From: Nymphaea colorata
Lineage: Eukaryota; Streptophyta; Magnoliopsida; Nymphaeales; Nymphaeaceae
Direction of reading: 5' to 3'
Length of the DNA stretch: 64,000 bases
NCBI RefSeq assembly: GCF_008831285.2
Contig: NC_045145.1
Coordinates: 22,462,040-22,526,039 of the forward strand
Shown here: positions 20,033-31,535 of the stretch, piece after piece
How positions within the stretch are numbered: the first letter of the stretch is position 1
Layout of the letters: every line of letters begins with the position of its first letter
Notes under the pieces: model-generated
The model's database searches: none
Seen by the model: the letters and a program-made list of their open reading frames with translations, nothing else
What the model was told of the DNA's origin: nothing
Translations under genes and position numbers: made by a program

Positions 20033-20977
20033 ATGACGGAGAGAGTCACTGCGTGTGACGCCATGGCAATGGTGGAACAACACCGAAATCAAGTGGAAGC
20101 GGCGATCGGCGGCCTGGAAGGGCAGATGCATGGGATGGATGAACAAATGAACACAGTGGACGCACGATTGGAGGCCATGTTGGTGGAACAACAGGCGATG
20201 TCGGCACTCTTGCGGGAAAGCCTGCGACAAGATTCCCGAAAGCAATCGCTTGATTTAGATCAGACCCAATTGGACGAGCGCAGAGAACAGGGTTTGCCAA
20301 GGAACAGTGGCGCAACCTGGCGCCCGACAAAGATGAATTTTCCACGATTCTCTGGAGATGACCCGATCAGTTGGGTGTTCCGCGCCGAACAATATTTCGA
20401 TTGCCAAGGAATTGTGGGTGATGAAATAGTGTGTCACGCGACGGTTTACTTCCAAAGGGCGGTGGTGCGTTGGTTCCGTTCATTGGTGTCGCAGCAAGGG
20501 AGACCGGACTGGACGACATTGGTGCAAGAACTCACGGCGCAGTTTGGACCGTCGGCGTATCTCGACTACAATGTAGAGTTGTCGAGCATCAGACAATCGG
20601 GTACGGTGTTGGAGTACCAGGAACATTTTGAGGAATTGATGAACATGGTGCGTGGATGGTCCCTTCCAAGCCTCATTGGCGAGTTCCTAGCAGGTTTGAA
20701 GGATGAAATACGCATCAAAGTTCAAGCGATGAAGCCACGAACATTAAGGGACTGCTTCGAATTAGCCTACACGGTGGAAGAGAAAAACGAATGGCTACAC
20801 ACGTTCACTCGGGGCACTTTTAGCAGGACGTGGCAGGACGTCAAAACCAGCCCGCACGAGACCTTCCATAAGACGTGGCTAGATGCAAGGACCAGCCCAC
20901 CCGAAAAGCCCAAATCTGACGTTTTTACACCTGCCCCGGGAAGAAATCAAAAGGGAAACGCGCCGCCCAAGTGGTGA
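20033..20977 (+). CDS. Gypsy gag polyprotein (open, 314 codons)
   Basis: The frame is uninterrupted from ATG 20033 to TGA 20975-20977. The N-terminal 90 residues are helical and charged. A retrotransposon gag core follows with FPRFSGDDPISWVFRAEQYF, then AVVRWFRSL and a TVLEYQEHFEELMNMV helix, and SLIGEFLAGLKDEIRIKVQ. These are hallmarks of Retrotrans_gag (PF03732). After the stop, the same reading continues into a CX2C...HX4C-like zinc-knuckle (CFHCDQLYVPGHNCK at about 21025-21070). The TGA therefore probably truncates a gag-pol fusion just before the nucleic-acid-binding knuckle. Role in an active element: capsid formation. Confidence 0.9.
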   Translation: MTERVTACDAMAMVEQHRNQVEAAIGGLEGQMHGMDEQMNTVDARLEAMLVEQQAMSALLRESLRQDSRKQSLDLDQTQLDERREQGLPRNSGATWRPTKMNFPRFSGDDPISWVFRAEQYFDCQGIVGDEIVCHATVYFQRAVVRWFRSLVSQQGRPDWTTLVQELTAQFGPSAYLDYNVELSSIRQSGTVLEYQEHFEELMNMVRGWSLPSLIGEFLAGLKDEIRIKVQAMKPRTLRDCFELAYTVEEKNEWLHTFTRGTFSRTWQDVKTSPHETFHKTWLDARTSPPEKPKSDVFTPAPGRNQKGNAPPKW

Positions 20978-23945
20978 GACATTTGACGCCCGAGCAGATC
21001 AAGGAGAAGAGACGGCTGAACCAATGTTTTCACTGCGATCAGCTGTACGTTCCAGGGCATAATTGTAAACGCCTACACATGTACCTAATCGAGGAGAGCG
21101 ACGAACCACTATAGGCCGACTTCACCCTTGACTTTGGAAAATTAGACAGTCCCCGAAATTTCGCTACATGCGTTGGCTGAAGATGAGGTTCCGCACCTCA
21201 TGTGTGTGGAAGGAAAGTTACAAGGCCGACACGTCAGTGTGCTTATCGATATGGGCTCGACTCACAATTTCATTTGTGAGAAATCTGCTCGGGCCCTGGG
21301 CTGCCACATGGAGGTTCAACCCGCCTTTGACGTGGTGGTAGGAGATGGAAGCACCCTACGATGCAAGAGTAAGTGTCAGATGGAAAATCTAGAGATCGAA
21401 GGCTTCCACTATCCTGTATAGTTATATATTTTAGTCATGACGGGAGCCGACCTGCCATTAGGCATCCAGTGGTTGCGCGAATTGGGAGAAGTGGTTTGGG
21501 ATTTTGTGGGCATGAAAATACAGTTTAGGGGACCGGCAAACGAAAGGATCACATTGGAAGTGAGCCCTAGGCAATCTTGTTCAGAAGCACCGGTCGCCCG
21601 CATGATGAAAGGGTCGTCCACTTATTTTTTTCTGCTGACCACTCAAATGCAGATGCATATGGAAGAAAAAGAAATTTGACTCGGCTCTGATGAGTTCAAA
21701 AGAACGTGGTAGGAAATACTACAAGAGTTTGAGGTGGTTTTTAGCATGCCTAAGACACTGCCGCAAGAGAGAGGATATGAACATCGTATTGAGTTGCAAC
21801 CAGGGGCCGAACCTGTTAAATCTAGACCATACCACTACAGTCGAGTCCAACGGGAAACCCTCGAAGAACTTGTGCAGGAAATGCTGGCAACAAGGGTAAT
21901 TCAGCCAACTCGCAGCCCCTTTGCTTCACCCGCCCTGCTGGTCAGAAAGAAAGATGGCAGCTGGCATCTCTGCGTGGATTATCATGCTTTGAATGCCATC
22001 ACTATCAACGGCAGGTACCCCATCCCCATTGTGGAAGACTTGTTAGATGAGCATGGAACAAGAAAAAGTCCATGCGGTAAGGGTGGAGTACACCTAGAAA
22101 CGTATGGGAGTTGCGTGCGTTCCTCAGGCTCACTGGTTACTATCATAAATTTCTTCAGAATTACAGTCTGGTTGAAGCCCCTCTCACAGCCCTAACTAAG
22201 AAATGCTGTTTCAAGTGGAGTAGTCAAGCCGAACAAGCCTTTCAGCGGCTCAAGGAGGCAGTGATTACAGCCCGGTTTTATAAATGCCTAATTTTCAACT
22301 TCCATTTATCATGGAGTCAGATGCATCCGATTTGGGGGTGGAAGCTATACTGAGCCAAGAGCAACACCCAATTGCTTATTTCAACCGAGCAATGGGCCCG
22401 ACATTTGCTAGAAAATCAGCCTATGAACGAGAAGCAATCGCCATAGTCCTTGCCATCCTCAAATGGAAGCACTATCTTCTGGGGCAACAATTTGTTGTCT
22501 TGACCGATCATGGCAGCCTCAAACATTACCTACAACAACCCACCCTATCTTCATCATTGCAAAAGTGGATGCTGAAATTGATGAGCTTTGACTTCAAAAT
22601 CTGTTATCGCAAGGGGGAAGAAAATGCAGCAGCAGATGGCCTGTCCCGATCCCACAACCATCAGGTTAGTAGCTTCTTTTCAATCTCACTAGTCCAGGCT
22701 CACTTGTGGGACGAGATTCGATAGGCACACGAAAGCGCCACCTCGGTAAAGAAAATTAGGGAAGAGTTGGAGCAGAATCCCCTTAAGGTGTATGGGTATG
22801 AGTGGAAATCATCATACCTATATCGCCGCAGACGCATCTTCATTCCACCCGAGTCCACACAGCCGCAAACCCTCATACATCATTACCACAATGAGCATAC
22901 GGCTGGCCATGAAGGAGTGGAGGGCACTTACCGTCGGCTGCGACCTACATTTTATTGGCCAGGAATGAAAAGAGCCATCACCGATTTTGTAAGGAGGTGC
23001 GACATCTACCAACGAAACAAATAAGAGACCATGAAGCCAGCAGGGCTGCATCAACCCCTTCCCACGCCAGAGCTTATATGGGAAGACATATACCTGGATT
23101 TCATAGAAGGCCAGCCCTCCTCTCGAGGAAAGTCTGTTATTTTGGTTGTGGTGGACTGCCTTTCAAAATATGCACATTTTGTGCCATTGTCGCACCCATA
23201 TTCAGCAAAGACGGTAGCTCATGCTTTCCAAGATAATATTGGGAAGCTGCATGAAATGCCCCGGTCGATAACTAATGATAGAGATCTCATCTTCATTAGT
23301 GCTTTCTGGAAGGAATATTTTCAGTTACAGGGCACGAAGTTGCAGTTGAGCACAGCGTACCATCCGCAGACCGATGGCCAAACCGAGGTAGTAAACAGAT
23401 GCTTAGAAACTTACTTACGCTGTTTTGCAGGACAACGACCACGGCTTTGGGCAGAGTATTTGTCATGGGCTGAATTCTCATACAACACAAGTTGGCACTC
23501 CTCTACCGGTATCACACCATTTGATGCAGTGTATGGGCATCCTCCTCCCACTATACGTCGATATCAGCCAAACACGGCGAGAGAAGAGTAAGTGGACACT
23601 CAACTCTGCTACAGGGATGCCATTTTGGGAGATCTCAAGGCACATCTCGCTGTGGTACGCAACAAGATGGTAATCTAATAGAACCGTAGACACCGAGAAT
23701 AACAATATAACGTAGACGAGTGGGTGTATTTGCACCGTCTGACCCAAGCAGCAGTGCATCGTCAGCCACGAGGGTACAATAAGCTCACCCCCCACTACGT
23801 TAGCCTGTTTCGCATCATCAGGCGCATTAGCCCTCTTGCGTACGAGTTGCTACTACCGACTGGAAGTAAAATACATCCCATCTTTCAGGTCTCCAAGCTT
23901 AAGCCGTGTTCCCAACCACCAGCTGAAGAAGACATAATTTCATAG
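20978..23945 (+). pseudogene. Gypsy pol region (protease, deleted RT, RNase H, integrase), broken
   Basis: Protease: LIDMGSTHNFI at about 21242-21275, where the catalytic triad D-S-G reads D-M-G. RT: starts with the region around FASPALLVRKKDGSWHLCVD and RYPIPIVEDLLDE (to about 22050). It then jumps to the distal part (LRAFL-like, LTGYYHKFLQNYSL at about 22108), so the palm with the catalytic YVDD/FVDD box is missing. RNase H: FIMESDASDLGVEAILSQ to KGEENAAADGLSRS (about 22300-22655). Integrase: zinc-finger region HHYHNEHTAGHEGVEGTYRR and a core with WEDIYLDFIEGQPSS, SITNDRDLIFIS and AYHPQTDGQTEVVNR (about 22870-23590), interrupted by a TAA near 23022. The C-terminal part (VSKLKPC) ends near 23900, with a worn chromodomain-like tail further on. 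At least five stops or frameshifts are visible. Confidence 0.9.
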
Positions 23946-24149
23946 CCCATTACTGAAGACCAAACCAGGGCTGTGCCCTTCCGCTGACTTGCCAACCATC
24001 AACCAAGAGGGGACCAAATCTATTGAATGGTTATTCGAATGGAACAATACCGAGGAAGGCATAGCAACATGAGAAAAGGCGGAAGAAGTTACTACTCGCT
24101 TTCCAGATTTTACACCTTGAGGACAAGGTGTTTTGGAAGGGGGGGCAAT

Positions 24150-24416
24150 TGCTAGGCGCAAGTTATTTTATTCAGCAACTCTTTAATTCATGTTGTTATT
24201 ATTTCTGAATGCTTTTAAGTTAGTAATTTCATTTGTATCGGATCGGGTCTAGTTAGAGTGTGCAACCCAACCCGGCACGTCATGTACTTAAGCCCTCTTA
24301 AGGCCTAAGGGTTAATCAAACCCTAATGAAGAATAACCTTTGACGTGAAGAGAAGCTGGCCTTCCTACGGCTGTGTGTGAGTGACGCTGTGGGAGTTGGC
24401 CAATCCGAGGCTAACA
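24150..24416 (+). repeat. 3' LTR of gypsy element
   Basis: 267 bp, begins TGCTAGGCGC and ends GGCTAACA; followed by the target duplication CCTAG at 24417-24421. Confidence 0.95.
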
Positions 24417-24525
24417 CCTAGCCGATTTTTTCCCTTTGAAACTTCTATAACAAATTTTTGTTTCAAAAATCTTTTCATCCCCGGATCCCTCGTGAAAGTT
24501 TGCTTGTTTCTTATAAATATTCCAG

Positions 24526-24706
24526 TCTGCTGTCTCCCAATGTTCATGATGTCCGTACTCCAGGGAGCCTGCCGGCCCTTGCCAGACTGCAAGATTCTCT
24601 CCTGAAAATGGATTTTGAAGGGAAGGTAAAGGAAACGTCTCATGCCCACTTCCATTTCTCTGTTCAACGTAACAGTAAATCCTGGATTTTTGGTGCTTGC
24701 TCATAG
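24526..24706 (+). pseudogene. Possible terminal coding exon of an unrecognised gene
   Basis: After an acceptor-like TTATAAATATTCCAG (ends 24525) an open frame reads LLSPNVHDVRTPGSLPAL, then LLKMDFEGKVKE and HAHFHFSVQRNSKSWIFGA, ending at TAG 24704-24706. Composition looks protein-like, less AT-driven than the surroundings. No family recognised. It lies about 100 bp from the gypsy insertion, and before that insertion the upstream flank (19.6-19.7 kb) was adjacent, but no convincing partner exon is seen there. Either a relic or a chance frame. Confidence 0.25.
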
Positions 24707-27554
24707 GTTCCTCAGATTTGTTCCATTGTTGGTCAGGCGCAGAAAGCTTACCTTTTCTTTTCTCCTTTTCTTCGAAATTTGGGCTTTAAAAACCCATTTA
24801 CTGTGCCAAATTTACGTCTGATACGTGACTGATAGAACGTAAAAGAAGAAAGAACAACCATCTGGCAACTACTTCCGAAGGCACGTGAATGGATATCAGT
24901 TTGTGGCCGATTAGTACATTGCGTACAGAATGTATCTTTTTCGATGTAACATTATAATGGAGCAACTACCTTAATGATCATTTCCAACCTCAAAGATCTC
25001 TATCTAAATTTTAGATGTAGTTAACCATCTAGATTGAAATGATAGAGGTGCCCATAAACATCTCGGGTATAGGTTGTTCATTACTTTGGTGGATTTATAC
25101 ATAGTTGATTCATAATTGCTTATATAATGAGCAGATGTGAAGATGCATTTATCGGCACCAACTAATCAGGATGAGCTTTCATGAATGATGCCATGAATGG
25201 ACAGTGGCACTACCAACTGAACCATGTCAATGATGCCAGAAATGGATGCTGTCAGTCTGTCACCAATTGAATCATGGAGGGATGGTTCCTGTCAGTGGCA
25301 GAGTGAATGCATCTATTCGTCGCTTGGCAGAATCCCCTGAGTGGAGTATGATTGGTTCATCCACCCTCATACATATGTACGTCAACTGATTCTTTCAATC
25401 AAAATGCTCAGGCAATCGCTTGAGAGCCTGGATCATACAGCCCTACTAAACTTGGAAGATGAAGCAAAGTGGGCAAAAATTTGAGTACTTTTGCCTGGAT
25501 AATGCACTTTACATTTCTGTTTTTCTTGACATAGGCCCTAAGTTCCCTAAGAACTGCTACCAGAGGTGTTATGCGAATGCCCATCATCAAGAAGAACATA
25601 GCCAAATATCGAAATGTGGAGAAAGTATTTGAATACTCCATTCGCAGTCAAAATCATACTGAATATCTTGGAAACATTGTACGATACTCATTAAAATTGT
25701 TGGTTCTCCTCAACAACTTTCTAGAGACAAAACTTTCATATGTACAGTATATTAGAATCTGTAATGGAAATAAGAGACCTATTCACCTGGGTAGCAGTTT
25801 CAGGCTCTAGACCAGAATAAACAATTTCTTGATACTTGAACGAGGAAAAACATCTAAGTAGACAAAGCGGAAGTACATCTAAAGAGCAGTATCCAGGGAA
25901 TACAGCTAGCCGTGAGAGTTATACATTGTTGTAGTGTATTATTTGCATTTGGTTCAATATATTCGATAAGACCATGCTTGGGGACTTCTCCCCACCCAGT
26001 TTTTTGTTATTAATTTCCGTTTTGGTTCTCTCTCTCTCTCTCTCTCTTTCTCTTTCTCTCTCTCTGCCTGCGTAAACAAAAACAACAGCAATTAGAATTT
26101 AGGAATTAATGACATGACCATAACATGGATATAATTTTACATATTTCTAAGAGATATTTATGGAAAGGAAAACCATATCCTTTTCTTCTTGAAGGTAGTT
26201 TATAATTAAAAGGTATTGTTCACCTTTTAAAGAACGGAAAAGCATAATTTGATATAAGCTGTATTACAAGTATAAAGTAAAATACAGTACTCTTTCAAAA
26301 ATTGTCCGCATATACTTGAGACGTATATAAAATTGAAAACAGGACACCTAATCTCTCTCTCTCTCTCATGCCTGGGAGAATCAGTTGCATTGCGTGTTTC
26401 ACCAAAGGCAGCATTTCTGGTTACGGAGGAAATGAATTTCACAGTTTCATTAGCAAGTTACATACTAATCCAACTATTTAACGAAGTTCAATATCTCAAA
26501 ACAGCACTTATATTGTGTCACATGCATGCTCCTAAACGTCTACTGCAATTGTATCGAACTAATGTCCACACTGGTGCTGGTGTCTCTCTGACACAGTATG
26601 CCCGGTGTGGTCAGCTCATGAATGGGGCCAAAGCTGACCAATTGCACCTGACTAAATTAGCTCCAATATAAAAATTTACATGCAAATATAGAAAATAAGG
26701 CTACTTGTAAATAGTTTAATAACTCTATATATATATACCTATTGTTTTTTAAAAGCTTCCGGATCTGTGCCCCCATCTACACCTGCATCCTGCACCTACG
26801 AGACATACAGCAGCAGCCTTTTGCCACAATGGCAAAACCTGCGCAATTCTGGACAAGAGTTCCCGTGGACTGTCCCTCGCCGATGGTGCCATTCCAAGAG
26901 AAATAAAAGAAGGGCACAGGCAGCGAACAAAGTGAAAGCTTGTGAATTGCATATGTTTCTCCATATATCTGTACCTGCTGCCAAAATCCCAAACTGGTCA
27001 CGTTTTATGAATGAATCAAGACATTTGACTGTGTTAGTTTTCAGCTTTCTTGGAATTATATAAAACTCCTTTTGCTACTTTGTAGATTCTCTTTGTCAAC
27101 TCTTTATGAGTCATAATAGCCTGCAATTATGTCTACCACAAAGGTCTCCTGGTGGACAATGAAAAAATATGATGTTATCACAGAAGGGTTAATCAAATTT
27201 GCACTGAGTCACTAGATTGATCTTAAATTCATGTTTGCTTATGCATGCATTTTGCAGTAAATGTGTAAATGGTAGGAGCTTATTAACTGCAACCAGTCTG
27301 GTTAGTGATTAAAAGTTGAAATGAAGACACATAAGCTGTTAATGTTCTTCACTTTTAATTGGACTGCAGTGCTGCGTGCACGTGATATAAAACACACCTA
27401 TCTTAGCAGTCAGCAGAATTTACCTACCATCAATTGGTTTTGACCGTTCTCATTATGCAATGGCGCATGAAAATGAAAAGCAAAATTCAGCCACGAAATC
27501 TGATCTTCAGCTTGTGCTAGTGTGCCTAAGTATATCTTTAAGCAGTTTCTTTTA

Positions 27555-27589
<35 letters not shown>

Positions 27590-30500
27590 AAATGTGTGTG
27601 TGTGTGTGTGTGTTAGCACGCAGAACCTAAAGATTAGCAGAACAAACTCCGTAAATAAAGTACTGATTCACGCAAAATCATTCTTCCTTTAGTTTGAGAC
27701 AAAAATTGTTTGGTTGTTTGTGAGTGGTGTTTCTCTATCACAGTTTAGGGCATGTAAATGGTAAAATCCTGTAGAAAAGATTCCAAAGCTGAAGCTGGTA
27801 CGTATGCTCTTTGATAAAGAGGCAATGAGTTATAAAATTAGTACATCAGCCAGTGAGAGATTCGGCGGCATTTTCAATGTTGAGTGACAGCTCTTTTAAT
27901 GCGTACGCATATATAACCTTTGCAGTACTTAATCTCCTTTTGCCTTCATTTTTCATCTAAAAGTACTATAAAGTTTTCAACCTCAAGTACCGAACTGCTT
28001 AATGTGCCAATCAAGCTAAGATGAGTTCGCTTTGATGAAAGGTGACAAGGTCAGGGACTCAATGGCAATATTAAACAACGAGAAGATGAACTAATGATCA
28101 CGTAGTGAAATTTGAATGTTCAAGAAAGGGTCAATGACAATGTACTATGAACTAATGATCGTAGTAGAACCTTTTTGACAGGATTCTGATCAAAACACAT
28201 GCCGCCCACCTTTTTTTGCTGGTTTCTGCAAATATAGTAATGGATGAAGTCAGAACATCATTTAACTGGTGGAAAATTTCCACAGTGGTAAAAATTTAAA
28301 GACACTCTTTAAATACCACATCTAGAGAACCATTTTCTTAGCAGGACCCACGTTCTAGAATTTTTAATTACTCAAGTATTCAGCGTTCGAGCAGAAGAAT
28401 TTGTTGGCAGTTCTAAGAAATTCTTAACATGATTTAAACCTGACAAACCATTTTGCAAAACTCATTCTCTTCTCTATGTGTTTGTTCATGCAACTAATAT
28501 GTCTTGAACAAAATTGCCAACAAAAAGTAGATTTCCGGAAATAGTGAGAGAAAACTTCAGTTTCCAAGAGAAAGCAATTACTGTTGGCACGCTTTCCCAC
28601 TCAATCATGCATTATCTGAAAAATAAGCATATATGCAATGAAATACATGTGGATCTTGGTCAATTATTTCCACAAGTTGATGCTTGTTTCTGTTTCAAAT
28701 ATATCACAATTGAATATGGCAGCAGAAACTTGCAGGTTGTGTCACAGTTAAAGGTGCCATTGTCTGCTCTTTTGAAGTTCAGCATATCTGAACATCAAAT
28801 AATAGGTACATTAGTTGTCCTTCCCACATGCACTTGCTTTGAACAAAGAAAGGACCCTGCAGCAGTAGCAACAAACAATGTTTAAGCAAAAGTTGGGTTT
28901 TCCATTTTACTACTTACATTTTGGCCATTGGCATATTCATCCCTGCCTTGTCGCTATTAGACAAGTCCATCCATATCATGTGCTTGATTAGGATGTCAAA
29001 CAATCTACTGCTTGCTATTAAATTTGTGAAAACTGGTACTTCCCTTTAGAAAAAGTATACCCATACCCTTAAAAAGATTGCTTAAATGAAACTGCATTCA
29101 ATTAATTAGTATTTTGATCTGCTCTTATAACAGATCGGACATTTTTTAGCCAACCAAATTATTATATATACTAACCTATTTACCCTGTATCATATGGATA
29201 TATTTTGCATAAAAATGTTAGGATGGATTTGTCATTCACAATTGGGATGAAACAAACCTTTCCGTTGTGTAAGTTCAGAAGAAATTTGGAAAAACTTAAA
29301 TGGTTGATGCTTCAATTCCTGTTTCATCATTTCAGTTTGTTCGAGAGATGCAAACCTAATTTTTGTGAATGACTTTGTTGAATATAAACTTTGTGTTTCA
29401 CTAGCAGGCACATATATTATTGAAGTTATGTCTTCCAGACCTGGCGAGTGAACCACAGAGTCCTTACCTCTCTTGCTGGTTATCAGCTGGTTGAGGTTAG
29501 GAATGTAAATCGATATGTTGTGCTTTGCAACTTAGCTGCAACTGAACCATTTCAAATTTGATCTTCTAAGCACTTAGCTGGTCCAGGTCTAACTCTTACC
29601 CATTTATACCCCTAAGGGGTTGTTTCACTGCAGAAACACTTTGTGAGTATCCTATGAAACTGATCCAAACATTACTGCAGATTCATCTGACACTAGAACT
29701 ATTGGTTCATGAACCAGACCCAATTTTTGGGCTGATTCATGAGACCATCACGAAGCCTCTCTACTGCCAACCTACCCTAATGGAATAGATCAGTATACTT
29801 GAGACCCTGCCCTCTAATAGCTGCACAAACGGTGATATTTATAAAGACTGTGAAGTTTTACATTTAAATACTTAATGTTCCCTTCAAATGAATAATTAGA
29901 CCACTTATTGATTTCTGCGTGTAAGAGGCCACCAAGGTAGCTAATATTCTCTACATGGTTATTGGATGCCACCAAGGGAACTTGAAACAAAATGATCAGC
30001 TTAATAAAAAAATCTTAAAAGGCTCCCAAATGTTTGCATGTAAAAAGCTCATTTCAACTTTCAAGTGAAATTTTTGATAACTAAGTCGCTTTTCTTGGGA
30101 TGAACAAATTAAACTGTGGGTTTGGTTTTAATAACGCAAAAGCTAGGTTTTCTCATGTGACACTAACACGCTGAATTCGAACTGGTTTTTTATTCTTTAG
30201 GACAAGCCATTTGGGAAAAGAAAAACCTTTGTTGTCTTTTCCGTTGGTTGTTGTCTCGTACGTCATTATGTGTGCCCCAATGTTTGACAGAAATTAATGG
30301 GATTAAAAACCTAGTTTCACAAATAATTCATCCTGATATAGCGTTTGAATAGTTGAGTCTTTTTAACATTTTACTTTGCTCTACAACTTGACAAGATGAC
30401 CATGACTCGTGCCTTGTGACTGGCAGGAGAATATATAACTTATTGTAGTCGTTAAAGAGCAAAGGTCTTACTCCTTTCTATAAATTTATGGGTTGCAACA

Positions 30501-31535
30501 CAACTTGATGAGGTGACTATGACTTGGCCGTAGCAAGGGAGTGGCATGGAGGCTATTACTTTGACTATCTTTTGTCCTGAGCTGGTCCAAGAAGAAAATC
30601 AAGTATGGGAATTCCCACGATCTCCCAGGAAGCGGTCACTTGTCAGACTTCTTTAGCCAATTTGGCTAGAAATCGGTACCTCCATAATTTTAGCAATTCC
30701 AAACTGGGCAACCATAAAATTATTGGAGTCACGGACTCACTGTTCCTGACACCTCTCTCACCTTCACTCTCTTTCTCTCTCTGTTCATCCTTCACCTTGA
30801 AATTTTACCATGACGCAAGCATGCCTGTGATAGATCTGACCCCTTTGAACACCTGCAAGAACTATTCCTAAGTATACACATTCTGTGAAGCAAAAAAAAA
30901 AAAAAAAAAAAAAATTATGATATGCATCACCAATGATCAGCATCGACATTATCTTTCAGAACACCAACTGGAGAAACGGTAAAAATTTCATTGATTGGTA
31001 TTCTGAAATTGTCACAAAAATTACAAGTAAAATGTATAAGAAATCAACACAACAACTGTCACATGACTCTCTGAACACCACAAAAGCAATGATGCTAGCG
31101 AACCTGCTGCCCACTATGACCCAATAAACCCGAAGCTTTTCCTTACGTTCTTGCATCTCCAAGGCAGGGCCCCTCCCCTCCCCCACGCTTTATAAATTTC
31201 TTCCTTGGACAACTAACCCCAGAATTGACTTCACCAGGACCCTTTCTTCAACAATTCAAAAACAAGACGAAGGAAACAACAATCTATAACTCTACAAGAA
31301 AAGACGTATCACTTGGACAAATGTCTGAAGCTTATATTCTTTTTGTCTTCAACTCTGAGTGCCCTAAAGAGGCAAAAAGTTAGGATCCAGCACTACTCAG
31401 CATCTATACAGTCATCTCATCTTTATCCTACCTATTCAGCATCTATACTGTCATCTCATCTTTATCCTAGCATCTTATTTACAAATCTGTGTTTGTTTTC
31501 TGTTGGTATTTGTTAGAATCAATTGTATTCTGTTC
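24707..31535. other. Intergenic DNA, no gene recognised
   Basis: A 6.8-kb AT-rich interval downstream of the cyclin gene (which reads leftward). Open frames are short. The longest, 28514-28885 plus (123 codons, with ITIEYGSRNLQVVSQLKVPL), has no recognisable motif and no ATG at its first codon. Simple repeats occur at 26030-26066 (TC), 27554-27613 (AC/AG/TG) and 30892-30915 (A24). No LTR, TIR pair or RNA gene found. Confidence 0.5.
27554..27613 (+). repeat. Compound microsatellite (AC)n(AG)n(TG)n
   Basis: Runs of AC, AG and, after GAAAATG, TG dinucleotides in direct succession. Confidence 0.95.

Larger units (their letters stand above)
19736..24416 (+). mobile_element. Ty3/gypsy LTR retrotransposon, complete ends, defective interior
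   Basis: A 4,681-bp element with two LTRs (19736-20010 and 24150-24416), both TG...CA, flanked by a perfect 5-bp target duplication CCTAG (19731-19735 and 24417-24421). A primer binding site GGTATCAGAGC (20012-20022), complementary to initiator-Met tRNA, follows the 5' LTR, and a purine-rich tract GGAAGGGGGGG precedes the 3' LTR. Order gag, protease, RT, RNase H, integrase identifies Ty3/gypsy (Metaviridae). It cannot be autonomous: stops and frameshifts break pol, and most of the RT palm is deleted. The LTRs differ at about ten positions plus two indels by eye, so the insertion is not recent. Confidence 0.95.

Noticed and set aside
20024-20455. Minus-strand frames up to 99 codons
   Set aside because: Shadows of the gypsy gag frame.
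28514-28885. 123-codon plus-strand frame
   Set aside because: No recognisable domain, no true ATG at its start, no splice context; may be chance in AT-rich DNA.
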